Of a DNA stretch of 64,000 nt, positions 8,352 through 16,613 are shown one piece after another; within the stretch, counting starts at the first letter, position 1, and each line of letters starts with the position of its first letter. The DNA is from Aminipila sp963524205. Its GTDB lineage: Bacteria > Bacillota > Clostridia > Peptostreptococcales > Anaerovoracaceae. Location: the NCBI GenBank assembly GCA_963524205.1, contig CAURED010000015.1, positions 1-64,000 of the forward strand, given 5' to 3'. A program made the position numbers and the translations under genes. The notes under the pieces are model-generated. The model did no database searches. It was not told the DNA's origin and saw only the letters and a list, made by a program, of their open reading frames with translations.

Positions 8352-9870
8352 GCTTTGTGCCCTCCAATCTGCTTGTTCCGATCTAATGTAGTAGCACCTT
8401 CTTCCAGATTCATACCCTTTAGAACGGTATTCTTGCCGTATTTCTTTTTTATCTCCAGCAAAGCTTTTTGCATCCTTTTTTCTCGGTCAAGCTCGGCTTC
8501 TTCTTCCTCTTTTTTCGCTTGTATAGCCACATAATCCGTAAAGAAGTCAAGTTGTTCAACGTCGTCCTTCTTTTGAACGGTGCTCTCATCAACAACATGA
8601 TTCGCTGCGATATTAATTCTCCTAGCCATAAGATTTTTGTTAACGATACGCTCAAATAGTTCCATGACGGCATCCATAATTAACTTGGTCGAGGAGGTCT
8701 GTCTGCCAAGATTTGTCGTACCATGAGCAGCTTTCGGAACAGAACGTCCGTAATGGTCTATAGTAATTGGTCCACTATATAATTTCTTTATCTTCGGGTC
8801 TGTCAGATTTTCAATATCATATCCGACCGTTAAAACGAGCTGGTCAGTCACAAGCCTTTTATCCACCAAATCAAGTACCAGCAGATACGTCATTTCCCGC
8901 ACGATCAGCTTCGCTTTGTCAAAGGTATAGGCGCATTGAAGTACCTGCCCCGATCCAATGCTGTTTGTACTTGGCTTATACGCTTTAATATCGGCAATTG
9001 TGCATGGTTCCCAACCCCAAGCATGGTCAATTAACAACTCCGCTTGATGCCAAATAGCTTGTATAGTAAATCTTCATTGTAATAATCGCTAGGATTACCG
9101 AGAGAACATCTTGCAATATCTCCCATAGTAAAGAGACCTTGTTTCTCCAGCTTTTTGGCATACCCTTTACCAACACGCCAAAAGTCGGTTAGAGGTCGAT
9201 GCGACCACAGCAAGCAACGATAGCTCATTTCATCCAATTCAGCAATCTGCACACCGTTTTGATCCACCGGAATATGCTTTGCCTGAATATCCATAGCTAC
9301 CTTGCAAAGGTACAAGTTTGTGCCTATTCCCCCTGATGCTGTAATGCCGGTTGTTTTAAGGACATCCAGAATCATTTTTGTGGCAAGTTCACGAGCTGAA
9401 AGACTGTAGGTGCTCAAATAATCGGTAGCATCAATAAATACCTCGTCAATGGAGTAGACATGGATATCTTCAGGGGCAATGTATTTCAAGTAGATATTGT
9501 AAATCCGGGTGCTGTACGCTAAATAATGCGCCATTCTCGGCGGAGCAATAATATAGTCTAGCGCAATACTCGGTGAGGATTTCAATTCAGTATCGCTGAA
9601 GGAAGCACTGGAAAAAGCTCGTCCCGGTGCATTATATTGTCGTGCAGCATTTATTTCCTTAATCTTCTGCACAACCTCAAACAGCCTCGGTCTACCGGGA
9701 ATACCATGTGCTTTGAGAGAGGGAGAGACGGCGAGACAAATGGTTTTTTCAGTACGGCTTGCATCAGCAACAACAAGGTTTGTGGTCAGCGGATCAAGGC
9801 CTCGTTCCATACACTCGACTGAAGCATAGAAGGATTTTAAATCGATTGCAAAATAGATTCTGTTCTTCAT
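8348..9870 (-). pseudogene. umuC: Y-family DNA polymerase (UmuC/DinB-like), frameshifted
   Basis: Two frames make one error-prone translesion polymerase of about 507 residues. The N-terminal part (9031-9870) has the catalytic FAIDLKSFYASVE and YSIDEVFID motifs and ends KLFGIKRSC. The C-terminal part continues in another frame to 8348, starting ELLIDHAWGWEPCTIADIKA. Family proteins read through this junction as LFGI-x-AELLIDHAWG. One missing base near 9043-9047 therefore explains the break. The C-terminal piece carries the little-finger region and a lysine-rich tail. An AAGGAGG site precedes the ATG, and an SOS-type promoter lies upstream. It may be a true mutation or a sequencing error; neighbouring yolD is intact. 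Confidence 0.85.
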
Positions 9871-9901
9871 GTTTATTCTCCGGTCGCCTCCTTAAATTTT
9901 T

Positions 9902-10000
9902 TTACTTTTCATCCAATTTTTTTATGATATCCTTAGGTTCATCACTTTTATAGTAAGTGAAATAAACTCGTTCTGATAATCCTCTGAAAGTAAGTTGCAA
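9902..10000 (-). CDS. Possible 32-residue leader protein upstream of umuC
   Basis: A TTG-started frame encodes 32 residues, ending YKSDEPKDIIKKLDEK. AGGAG lies 7 nt before the TTG. It falls between the SOS promoter and umuC, and its stop is 32 nt before the umuC ATG. The composition looks protein-like and a second frame in the same place does not. I do not recognise it. It could be a real small SOS protein or the end of a lost gene. Confidence 0.35.
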   Translation of the reverse strand: MQLTFRGLSERVYFTYYKSDEPKDIIKKLDEK

Positions 10001-10027
10001 CCTGTCACTCCTATTTTAACTAGTATG

Positions 10028-10062
10028 ATTATACCAAACATCCGAATTAAGAACAAGAGTTC
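10028..10062 (-). promoter_or_regulatory. SOS-regulated promoter with LexA box, umuC-yolD operon
   Basis: On the minus strand TTGTTC (10051-10056) and TATAAT (10028-10033) are spaced 17 bp, a near-ideal sigma-A promoter. The -35 is overlapped by GAACaagaGTTC (10051-10062), which matches the clostridial LexA operator GAAC-N4-GTTC. LexA bound here would block the polymerase, as expected for a translesion polymerase gene. Confidence 0.8.
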
Positions 10063-10186
10063 TCTTAGTTGTAAAAAGTGGAAAACTAATATTAATACAA
10101 CAGGTACCATTGAGTTATTACCCAATGGTAGATTTCTACTATCCAACTCTGTAAAATAAGACCCACATCATTTATATCTTTATAAA

Positions 10187-10218
10187 AAGGACGTAAAAGC
10201 TTTCACTTTCACGTCCTT
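10187..10218 (-). terminator. Terminator after the retron RT and relic copy E
   Basis: An 8-bp perfect stem (AAGGACGT / ACGTCCTT) encloses a second GAAAG/CTTTT pairing, followed on the minus strand by TTTTTATA. It lies beyond the RT stop and beyond relic E. This gives the order gene, tail relic, terminator that is also seen at the other relics. Confidence 0.7.
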
Positions 10219-10264
10219 AATGCTAGCGCAATACTATTTGTTATTCTTCTTTATTTTTCAACTG

Positions 10265-10345
10265 TTTCTCTTCTCCAACAAATGCCTTGAGCGTACAATA
10301 ATGATGACATAAAGAGCTGACGGTTCCTTGGCGGAAGGTTGTTCT
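10265..10345 (-). repeat. rlmCD 3'-end relic, copy E (internally deleted)
   Basis: The minus strand has an arm TGTCATCATTATTG, then CTCAAGGCA, then TTGTTGGAGAAGAGA. Compared with copies B and D (at 24.27 and 15.55 kb), about 16 internal bases coding for the EVVC part are missing. Flanking bases on the right (GGTTCCTTGG in plus orientation, 10322-10331) match copy C (GATTCCTTGG) and partly copy B. It closes the left end of the retron module. Confidence 0.6.
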
Positions 10346-10382
10346 AAATTTGTACTTTTATTAAATAGTTTTTATAAATAAA

Positions 10383-11375
10383 TTAGTACCAGTATATTTC
10401 ATCTAACTCCTTTAAAAATTTTTCACCTATTATAGGCTCAACCATTTTTATATAATATGCTTTTCCATATAAATGCTCTCTATAATTTATAAACTTATCT
10501 GCTTTAACATTTTCTAAATGTGCAGTAACGCCAAATTTCTTACAATAGTAAATTTCTTGTTTAAGTTTTCGCTTATACTGCTTTAAAATTTTTATTTCTT
10601 CATTAACAAGTAAACCTGTAACAATTTTTCTAGTAACTCCCTTCATCATGTGTGTTTTTAAATCATTGCACTCGAATCCATATTTTACCAATATCTCTCG
10701 AATTTCTACAATAGCAAAATTTAAATCATTACTTGATGAAAAAGTAATATCATCAGCATATCTGGTATATGTAGCATTAATTCTTTTTGAAAAAGCGTTT
10801 AATTCGTAATCCATTTTAATACATATAATGTTTGATAAATATGGACTTGTAGGAGCCCCTTGAGGAAGCACTTCATTAAAACAACATATCTCAGATAGTA
10901 ATCTTGCCACAGGTGTTACATAGCCAAGATTTGAAAATATATCTTCGATAGCGTTTTGATTAATTGAAGGGAAAAAGTCTTTAATGTCCATATTTAAAAT
11001 GAATTCCTTTCCTACGTGAGGCTTTGCATTATCTAGTATAGATTTACATCTAACAAAACCACAACAATTATCTGAAAGAGCAATTTTTTCTAAAATATTT
11101 TTTAATATCCATCTCTGCCTTTCTTTTAATTTCCTACTAGGTGAATCAATTTTACGCTTTTTTTTATTTCCCTTTATAAAAAAGGTTTTATAAGAATTCA
11201 ATTTCACGCCTCTGAGCTCTAAAATCTGACGCAGATGTGCCGTATCGAAAATAACAGGAAGCTCTTTTTCAATTAATTTCTTTGCATAAGAGGCAACTGC
11301 TTCTATTTCTTCAGGAGGAAGATCTTGTTTCTTCATCTCATCTTGCAATTTATTTATATACTGTACATTCTCCAT
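10383..11375 (-). CDS. Retron reverse transcriptase
   Basis: A 330-residue reverse transcriptase that copies part of its own RNA into multicopy single-stranded DNA. The retron-specific NAxxH motif is present as NAKPH (116-120). Other marks are the first catalytic Asp in NMDIKDFFPSI (D130), the QGAPTSP motif (172-178), the YADD active site (206-209) and the retron VTG motif (252-254). Length and motif order are normal and there is no frame break, so it should be active. AAAGG lies 7 nt before the ATG. The retron RNA is encoded directly upstream and an effector gene upstream of that. This is the order of retron anti-phage systems. Confidence 0.95.
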   Translation of the reverse strand: MENVQYINKLQDEMKKQDLPPEEIEAVASYAKKLIEKELPVIFDTAHLRQILELRGVKLNSYKTFFIKGNKKKRKIDSPSRKLKERQRWILKNILEKIALSDNCCGFVRCKSILDNAKPHVGKEFILNMDIKDFFPSINQNAIEDIFSNLGYVTPVARLLSEICCFNEVLPQGAPTSPYLSNIICIKMDYELNAFSKRINATYTRYADDITFSSSNDLNFAIVEIREILVKYGFECNDLKTHMMKGVTRKIVTGLLVNEEIKILKQYKRKLKQEIYYCKKFGVTAHLENVKADKFINYREHLYGKAYYIKMVEPIIGEKFLKELDEIYWY

Positions 11376-11394
11376 AAAAAGCCTTTCGCGAATA

Positions 11395-11573
11395 AGTATA
11401 GCTAAGGGCAGTTACTCATAACAATTAACATTACAAAATAACGCACTACGCTATCGGTGACGCTTGCGCACAAGAGAAAAATGAACGCGAAGAAAGCGAC
11501 ACTGATAGCGTAAGTTAGTGCCTTTTCGTAAGAAGGCGAATCCACCTTCAATCTAACTGCCCTTAAATATACT
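11395..11573 (-). ncRNA. Retron msr-msd RNA
   Basis: The 179-nt interval between effector and RT begins with AGTATATTTAAGGGCAGTTA (a1, 11554-11573). It ends with the near-complementary TAACTGCCCTTAGCTATACT (a2, 11395-11414). They form a 20-bp stem with one mismatch and one wobble. The base following a1 is G (11553), the expected branching position. Next comes a small msr hairpin (GAAGG-loop-CCTTC). The centre is a long imperfect hairpin with ACGCTATC pairing GATAGCGT and then GTG/CAC and CGCTT/AAGCG, the expected msd. a1 begins on the last base of the effector stop codon. The exact RNA ends are inferred. Confidence 0.88.
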
Positions 11574-12877
11574 CACTCGACTTTAAAATTTTTTGGTATA
11601 AAAATTTCTCGCGAATTAAAATTAATTATTTCATTTTGTGGCTGAGCACTTAGAATAGCTTCTATATTGCTCCAAGTTAATTGAATAATCTCCTTTGCAT
11701 ATTCTGTAATAAAAAGCTCTTCATTTTTAAAAATTAGAAATTCTTGATCTAATAGTTTCTGTACTCGCTCTGCAATTATTAATTTGGGCGCATGCAAATA
11801 TTTTGCTAATATTAAATAATCAATATTAGTCTTCTCGTTAACATATGATAAAATAGCCTCATCTAAAAAATCGAGGTGATTCTCTGTTGCCTTTCCCTCC
11901 TTAGTTCTCATAATTTCCAACATATATGCTTGATTATAATTAGATTTTTTTTTCGCTTGTAAGGTGTCAATCTTAACACGTTTTTTTTGACCTTGTCGTT
12001 GAAAAATTGGCTCATGAACATCTGTAACCTTCCAAAATGAGCATAAGGTATTATTGGGTGTGTCATAATATGTAGAAGCTAATAATTTACATTTTTCAAA
12101 TCCTAATACATAGGTTTTTCCATCTTCTTTTTGAAATTGATCTATTATTTTTTCATACTTTTCTATTTTCTTCTCCTTTTCATCCACTACTTTACTATCA
12201 AAAATATAATCACCAGTAAAAGCACTTTTTAAAAAATCAGCATAAAAGATATCAATATCAATGTTCAATTTTTTTGCTCTTTTTTGAATAAAAAGTTTTC
12301 CACGTTTTGTAAGAAGAATAGGTGCTAGAATGATCTTAACATCTGGAGAAACGCACATTGGAAATCGTTCAAGAAAACATTTAACACTATTGAAAGCGGT
12401 AAAACCAGTTCCTACAATATCATCCACGAAAACAATTGCTCGCATATCTTGTAGAAACTTATCTTCCAATTTACTTATTGCTTTTACAATCTGTGTTTTG
12501 TCTATCTTTCCCATATATTTTTTATGTATTCCACTACCTAACTCATCACTTCCCCCTTTATATCCGTGCTTGGGTTCTACTGTAACAAACAGCATTTCTT
12601 CATAAGAAATATCACTATATTTATCGTGTATTTTTTCAATAAGTAATTTTATTTTTTTCAGCATATCTGGATATGTAATATATACATATTTTGATAATAA
12701 CTGTAAATATGTATTTCTATCTTCATCCGCAAAAGATTCAAGCCATTTTTCTATCTTCTGCGGTAATATGCTTATTGTATAGTCATAACTAAGGTTTGTA
12801 TCTGCTTCTTCACTTACCTTTTCAAAGTCTATATTATTATACTCATAGAACTGTTGTAATGCTTGCTGTTTGTCCAT
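11573..12877 (-). CDS. Phosphoribosyltransferase-like retron effector
   Basis: A 434-residue soluble protein. Residues about 148-160 read IVFVDDIVGTGFT, the PRPP-binding motif of type I phosphoribosyltransferases (hydrophobic strand, two acidic residues, TG loop). The N-terminal ~140 residues are helical. The C-terminal ~130 residues (from LDFLDEAILSYV to the LTEYAKEI-like end) look like a winged-helix region. Its stop codon touches the retron RNA, so the genes are transcribed together. PRTase-like proteins are known as one class of retron accessory protein. The inferred role is a toxin held inactive by the RT-msDNA complex. The substrate is unknown. GGAG lies before the ATG. Confidence 0.8.
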   Translation of the reverse strand: MDKQQALQQFYEYNNIDFEKVSEEADTNLSYDYTISILPQKIEKWLESFADEDRNTYLQLLSKYVYITYPDMLKKIKLLIEKIHDKYSDISYEEMLFVTVEPKHGYKGGSDELGSGIHKKYMGKIDKTQIVKAISKLEDKFLQDMRAIVFVDDIVGTGFTAFNSVKCFLERFPMCVSPDVKIILAPILLTKRGKLFIQKRAKKLNIDIDIFYADFLKSAFTGDYIFDSKVVDEKEKKIEKYEKIIDQFQKEDGKTYVLGFEKCKLLASTYYDTPNNTLCSFWKVTDVHEPIFQRQGQKKRVKIDTLQAKKKSNYNQAYMLEIMRTKEGKATENHLDFLDEAILSYVNEKTNIDYLILAKYLHAPKLIIAERVQKLLDQEFLIFKNEELFITEYAKEIIQLTWSNIEAILSAQPQNEIINFNSREIFIPKNFKVE

Positions 12878-12957
12878 GTTATCTCCATAAAATTTATCAT
12901 TCTCTCATTTAATATGGCCAATTTTATTTCTTATTTATATTAACATCTAATCCTTTA

Positions 12958-13839
12958 TCATTTAATCTTTGATTTTAATTTCTCAATTTCCTCTAACAAT
13001 TTGGAAAAACACAAAAACCCCGCAAATGAGAATATGGCTATATTCCAGGCTGACGGTAAATTACCAATATTCTCATTTAATTTCAGAACATAATACAAAC
13101 AGCTTAAGCTAAGTATCAAAAATAATTGTTTAAATCCAAATATAAAAAAGGCATTAAATTTTTTAAGTTTTGTTATATAAAAAATCGTTGAAGTGAAAAA
13201 AGTTATTACCAAAAAAAACAAGGATAATAAAAAAATTATTCCGGCTAAGCTTATAAGTGCCAATAAATAATCCGCTATTAAATACATAAAAAACAATTTA
13301 ATGGTAACATTAGCTATGCAAATTATTTGAATCGTTAAAAATATAAAGATTAGCAATACTATCATTCCAATGTAAAAAAGATCATTATAATATGTATTAC
13401 CATTCTGTTCTTGCTTTGTTTTATTGATGAATTCTATTATTCTATTCGTTTGCTTTTCATCACTAAATATTAATGTGATTAAATACACTAAACCTAAAAG
13501 CGAATAAATTATTATTTTCTTATCGGAATCTAACAAAAGAAGGATTGTCGGTATATAGGAAACTGTAAGCAAGTTTTTAATAATATTCCAAAAACTAAAG
13601 AAGTTAATATGAAATTCCAATGGACTCATCATCCCAAATACAATATTCTGTCCATCAAAAGAGGTACTTATGGATATATACCCATCTATTTGGTATCGTG
13701 CATCCCCTTTTCGGTTTATAGAGACAGACATATTTTGTATTTTATCTAAAAATTCATCTTTTAAAAGCTTTCTCTCTTTTTCACTTTTGATTTGATCCAG
13801 ATCTATCAATTTGTATATTGCCTCTTTTAAGATATACAA
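12958..13839 (-). CDS. Membrane protein upstream of the retron, C-terminal part of a frameshifted gene
   Basis: This frame gives 293 residues from a TTG codon. About six hydrophobic segments are visible (for example IIIYSLLGLVYLITLIF and LFYIGMIVLLIFIFLTI), then a charged end EEIEKLKSKIK. The same frame stays open about 140 nt upstream without a start and reads as clear protein (KKYLLSLFWDGEQEDFEF). The TTG is therefore probably not the real start. The piece should join the 132-residue frame at 13953-14351 through a one-base shift in an A-run near 13970. I do not recognise the family. It lies 80 nt before the retron effector on the same strand and may be part of that operon. Confidence 0.6.
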   Translation of the reverse strand: MYILKEAIYKLIDLDQIKSEKERKLLKDEFLDKIQNMSVSINRKGDARYQIDGYISISTSFDGQNIVFGMMSPLEFHINFFSFWNIIKNLLTVSYIPTILLLLDSDKKIIIYSLLGLVYLITLIFSDEKQTNRIIEFINKTKQEQNGNTYYNDLFYIGMIVLLIFIFLTIQIICIANVTIKLFFMYLIADYLLALISLAGIIFLLSLFFLVITFFTSTIFYITKLKKFNAFFIFGFKQLFLILSLSCLYYVLKLNENIGNLPSAWNIAIFSFAGFLCFSKLLEEIEKLKSKIK

Positions 13840-13952
13840 GTTGATAATATGTACAAAGTCTAAATGAAATCCATCAAATCTTTTAAGCCAAATAGTTTTA
13901 AATCGATTAGATTTAAATTCAAAATCTTCTTGCTCTCCATCCCAAAATAAGC

Positions 13953-14351
13953 TTAATAAATATTTCTTCCTTTTAGATAAGATGGTTTGTTTTCTTGCTT
14001 TTTTATTTCATAGTTTAATTTCTTAATATATAAAGTAAATAGATTATTTATTTGATTTATGGAAATAGGATTGTATTCTTCTAAAATTGGATAGAAAATA
14101 AATTCTTCGGAAACCAAAGAAACCATTTCATTTTCTTTTAATTTATATACTTCTACCTTTTTATTAAAGTTCAAAGAATCATATATTTTTACAATTCTAG
14201 CAAAACTAATTTTTTTACATCCAAATTCTTTTTTTATAAAATATACAAATTGCATTTCTTCGAAATTTTTAAATTTTTCTTGAGGTATTCTATAATAAAA
14301 CTCTTCTTTATCAATATCCTCTATCTCTCTGAAGAGTACTATTTTATCCAT
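13953..14351 (-). CDS. N-terminal part of the frameshifted membrane-protein gene
   Basis: 132 residues starting MDKIVLFREIEDIDKEEFYY and ending LKGRNIY. It is soluble, charged and not recognised. The last residues (KKQENKPSYLK) lead into an A-rich run. Stepping back one base there continues in the open frame of the following membrane protein. One gene of about 465 residues is therefore the likely original state: a cytoplasmic N-terminal domain and a membrane C-terminus. The ribosome site (AAAGGCG) is modest. It follows the decayed SIR2/ATPase remnants. Confidence 0.55.
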   Translation of the reverse strand: MDKIVLFREIEDIDKEEFYYRIPQEKFKNFEEMQFVYFIKKEFGCKKISFARIVKIYDSLNFNKKVEVYKLKENEMVSLVSEEFIFYPILEEYNPISINQINNLFTLYIKKLNYEIKKQENKPSYLKGRNIY

Positions 14352-14400
14352 ATATCGCCTTTCACTTGTTTATATATTTCCCTCTGTCTTGGGAAACTCA

Positions 14401-14821
14401 TTACTCTCTGTACAGATGAAACCCTTTAGTTCCCCCCTTTTTTACTCTCCTAAATATAAACTCTGCATGAGGAGTATCAATTTGTGGTGGTGTATTATCT
14501 ACAATCAGTTCTTGATTATCATTCGATAATTCAGCTAGCTAGATATCTGAATATTTCATTGTAAGTTTCTGGGTCAATACTATCTTCTGACTCTGAGTCA
14601 GTTCCAATGTTATTACTAACAGTATCAATCATAAATAAACCTGGATGAAAATTGTTATCCTCTTCTATATTAAGTTCCAAAATCGCACCTAGATAAGCTA
14701 TTTCCATACATAATAATAGACATCCACTTGAATTCTTTAATACACTAATTCCATCATAATATGGTAAATAATTATCTTCACTTATGAAGCATAAATCCTC
14801 ATACGTATCTTGAAAATTGAA
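14401..14821 (-). pseudogene. C-terminal remnant of an SMC/Rad50-like ATPase
   Basis: The open frame from 14821 reads QDTYEDLCFISEDNYLPYYD, later HPGLFMIDTVSNNIG, which looks like a Walker B strand of SMC-like defence ATPases. It then stops at 14531 after FRYLAS. Another frame continues AELSNDNQELIVDNTPPQ to a stop at 14401. The break is a tandem AGCTAGCT at about 14534-14541: removing one AGCT restores YLAELSND. A 4-bp duplication therefore killed the gene. The N-terminal majority is missing, replaced by a SIR2 fragment in another frame. Confidence 0.7.
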
Positions 14822-15200
14822 TTATATGATCGTAGTTGGTCGTGAAATATGCTGAGAAATTGTATTTTCCTAAATCTTTATAATTATTATCTATCTTAGT
14901 CAAATCTTTTGGAATAGCTTTTTCGATCCTATTGACAACAAAAGATTGAATATCTTGTTCGTGCCTATTAGCATATTTCTTAATAACATTAATTGCTTCC
15001 CAATAATCATTCTGATCCAAGTTGAAATCAATCATAGGCATGAAATCAGTTCGGTTAATATTACTCATCCCTACTTTAATAGCACACTCTTTTATAAGGC
15101 CTCCCCAATCTGGAACTCCAAAAGGGATAGATAAACCGGCTCCCATAAAAGGAATAAGATTATTTTCTGAATATTTCTTTTTTAAATCCTTTATAAACAA
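14799..15200 (-). pseudogene. Truncated SIR2-family protein (N-terminal fragment)
   Basis: 133 residues from a TTG start. NLIPFMGAGLSIPFGVPDW is the NAD-binding GAG motif of SIR2_2-type defence proteins, and YFTTNYDHII is the later TTNYD motif. The frame ends right after this at a junction with the ATPase remnant (14799-14821). The rest of the SIR2 gene and most of the next gene were therefore lost in one deletion. SIR2 proteins of this class destroy NAD during phage infection. This one lacks most of its length and is unlikely to function. Confidence 0.72.
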
Positions 15201-15446
15201 GTTTTTTGCAGATTTTCACCTGCCATACATTAGTAATTATGTTATAATTATACTATCTTTATTTACATTTATCAAATATAAAACAATATTTTAGACACAT
15301 ATCTACAAATATTTAGATTTAAATCGCAGGGAATATGGGAATAGGATGATAGTATTGATTTACGTTTTTAAATGGCGTATTGCCTTAATCTCTTAGTATT
15401 TTAAAAAAACTCCTACGTCATCCACATTCCAAACCAAATTTAAAAG
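15201..15446. other. Non-coding stretch between the SIR2 remnant and relic D
   Basis: AT-rich DNA with no credible frame. It presumably held the promoter of the SIR2/ATPase locus. No clear promoter pair is seen. Confidence 0.4.
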
Positions 15447-15481
15447 GGGCAAAAACCATCATTTCAGTCCGGTTTTTGCCC
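15447..15481 (-). terminator. Terminator following relic D
   Basis: A perfect 11-bp stem GGGCAAAAACC / GGTTTTTGCCC, followed on the minus strand by CCTTTTAAATTT. It is nearly the same as the terminator beside relic C at 22925-22960, so tail and terminator were copied as one unit. Confidence 0.8.
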
Positions 15482-15512
15482 AAAATTCACTCTAGAATTG
15501 ATTCTATATTAA

Positions 15513-15602
15513 ATTATCTCTTCTCCAACAAGCAAACTACCTCCGTTTGCCTTGTTGCTGTAATTCTGATGATTGTCGAGTCTGGTACCCCCTTGACGTC
15601 AG
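15513..15602 (-). repeat. rlmCD 3'-end relic, copy D
   Basis: The minus strand reads ATCATCAGAATTA, then ACAAGGCAAACGGAGGTAG and onward, giving TRQTEVVCLLEKR and a stop. This is close to copy B (TRHTEVVCLLQKG, stop). Together with its terminator it shares about 130 bp with the arrangement at copy C. It separates the retron/SIR2 module on the left from the wHTH/PLD-like and efflux module on the right. Confidence 0.68.
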
Positions 15603-15643
15603 GTTATAACATGTAATTATTCTTAATCATATCACACTTATAT

Positions 15644-16609
15644 TTAAACACTAATAGAATAACTTTTATTAACAAATTCTGTAATACTGATATCACTTTC
15701 CGTTTTAATTATCTCTGATCTTTGCCCTCGAATCAAAGCCAATACAGGCGGAATATTGAAACAGTTTGTATCAGAAATCAACCACCTATCATGCCATTTA
15801 AAATCTCCGTCATCAATGATTCTCCAGTCTATAATAATATTCCTATTTTTTAATTCGTCACGAAGTCTCACAAAATCAGACTTAGCACTTTGGGTCAAAT
15901 TATCAGTTCCTGAAATAATAGTAACTGTTTTCACTTCAATTGATGATAATCCATCTATAATCATTTCTAGCCCTTCTTTTCTAAAGTGCTTGTCTAACCA
16001 ATATATATCCCCTTTACAGGTTCTTAATGCTTTCCTAAGATTATAAATATTTGAAAAAGGTGTTGAAGGCTCAATAAAATACTCTTTGATATCTAAATTT
16101 TTTCTTGGTAATTTTTCATTAACATAAACAATACTTTTTTTCTTGTCATATGTTAAAATAGAGTATTTATTAAGTAACACTACGAACGACGAGATATTAC
16201 CTTCTGTTATTGGTTCCTTAGATATATGATGTAAGTTTAAAAGATTACATATTTGTAATTTATTTATATTTCCTCTACCATAAAAAACCTGCACAATTAA
16301 GTTTACTACTGAATTATTTAATAAATGCTCTTGTATTATTAAATCAGTCTCTTCAATGTTGTCTAACACAAACCTTAATTCATAATACTCTTTTGCTTTT
16401 GAAGTTAATATACCCTCTTCTATAAAATCAATATCTATAAAAAAATCATATAATTCAATTGGAATAGCTTTACTTTCGGCTGTTTCTTCATCATTTACTA
16501 AGAAATATTTATCATTATAATTATCTTTTAGTATACGATGATATTTGCTTCCCAATTCATATATGTATTCATTGATAGCTTTTGAAGTAATACTCAATAT
16601 ATATGTCAT
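15644..16609 (-). CDS. Hypothetical protein with PLD-like C-terminal motif, second gene of a pair
   Basis: 321 residues, soluble. The C-terminal third includes VTIISGTDNLT, then WRIIDDGDFKWHDRWLISD and NIPPVLALIRGQRSEI. A histidine-aspartate-arginine triad after a beta strand recalls the HxK/HxD region of phospholipase D-like nucleases. The family is not certain. The N-terminal two thirds are helical, possibly winged-helix. AGGAAT lies just before the ATG, and the gene starts 4 nt after the preceding gene stops, so the two are co-translated. The position in a defence-rich island suggests a defence role, but no function is proven. Confidence 0.65.
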   Translation of the reverse strand: MTYILSITSKAINEYIYELGSKYHRILKDNYNDKYFLVNDEETAESKAIPIELYDFFIDIDFIEEGILTSKAKEYYELRFVLDNIEETDLIIQEHLLNNSVVNLIVQVFYGRGNINKLQICNLLNLHHISKEPITEGNISSFVVLLNKYSILTYDKKKSIVYVNEKLPRKNLDIKEYFIEPSTPFSNIYNLRKALRTCKGDIYWLDKHFRKEGLEMIIDGLSSIEVKTVTIISGTDNLTQSAKSDFVRLRDELKNRNIIIDWRIIDDGDFKWHDRWLISDTNCFNIPPVLALIRGQRSEIIKTESDISITEFVNKSYSISV

Positions 16610-16613
16610 AGTA

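Noticed and set aside
13950..13985. Programmed -1 frameshift joining the two halves of the membrane protein
   Set aside because: The A-run would allow slippage in one site, but the upstream codon does not fit an X-XXY-YYZ slippery heptamer and no downstream pseudoknot was seen. A plain indel or sequencing error is simpler.
14799..15200. Functional stand-alone SIR2 protein
   Set aside because: Only about 133 residues remain and the frame ends right at the junction with an ATPase fragment. Family proteins are much longer.
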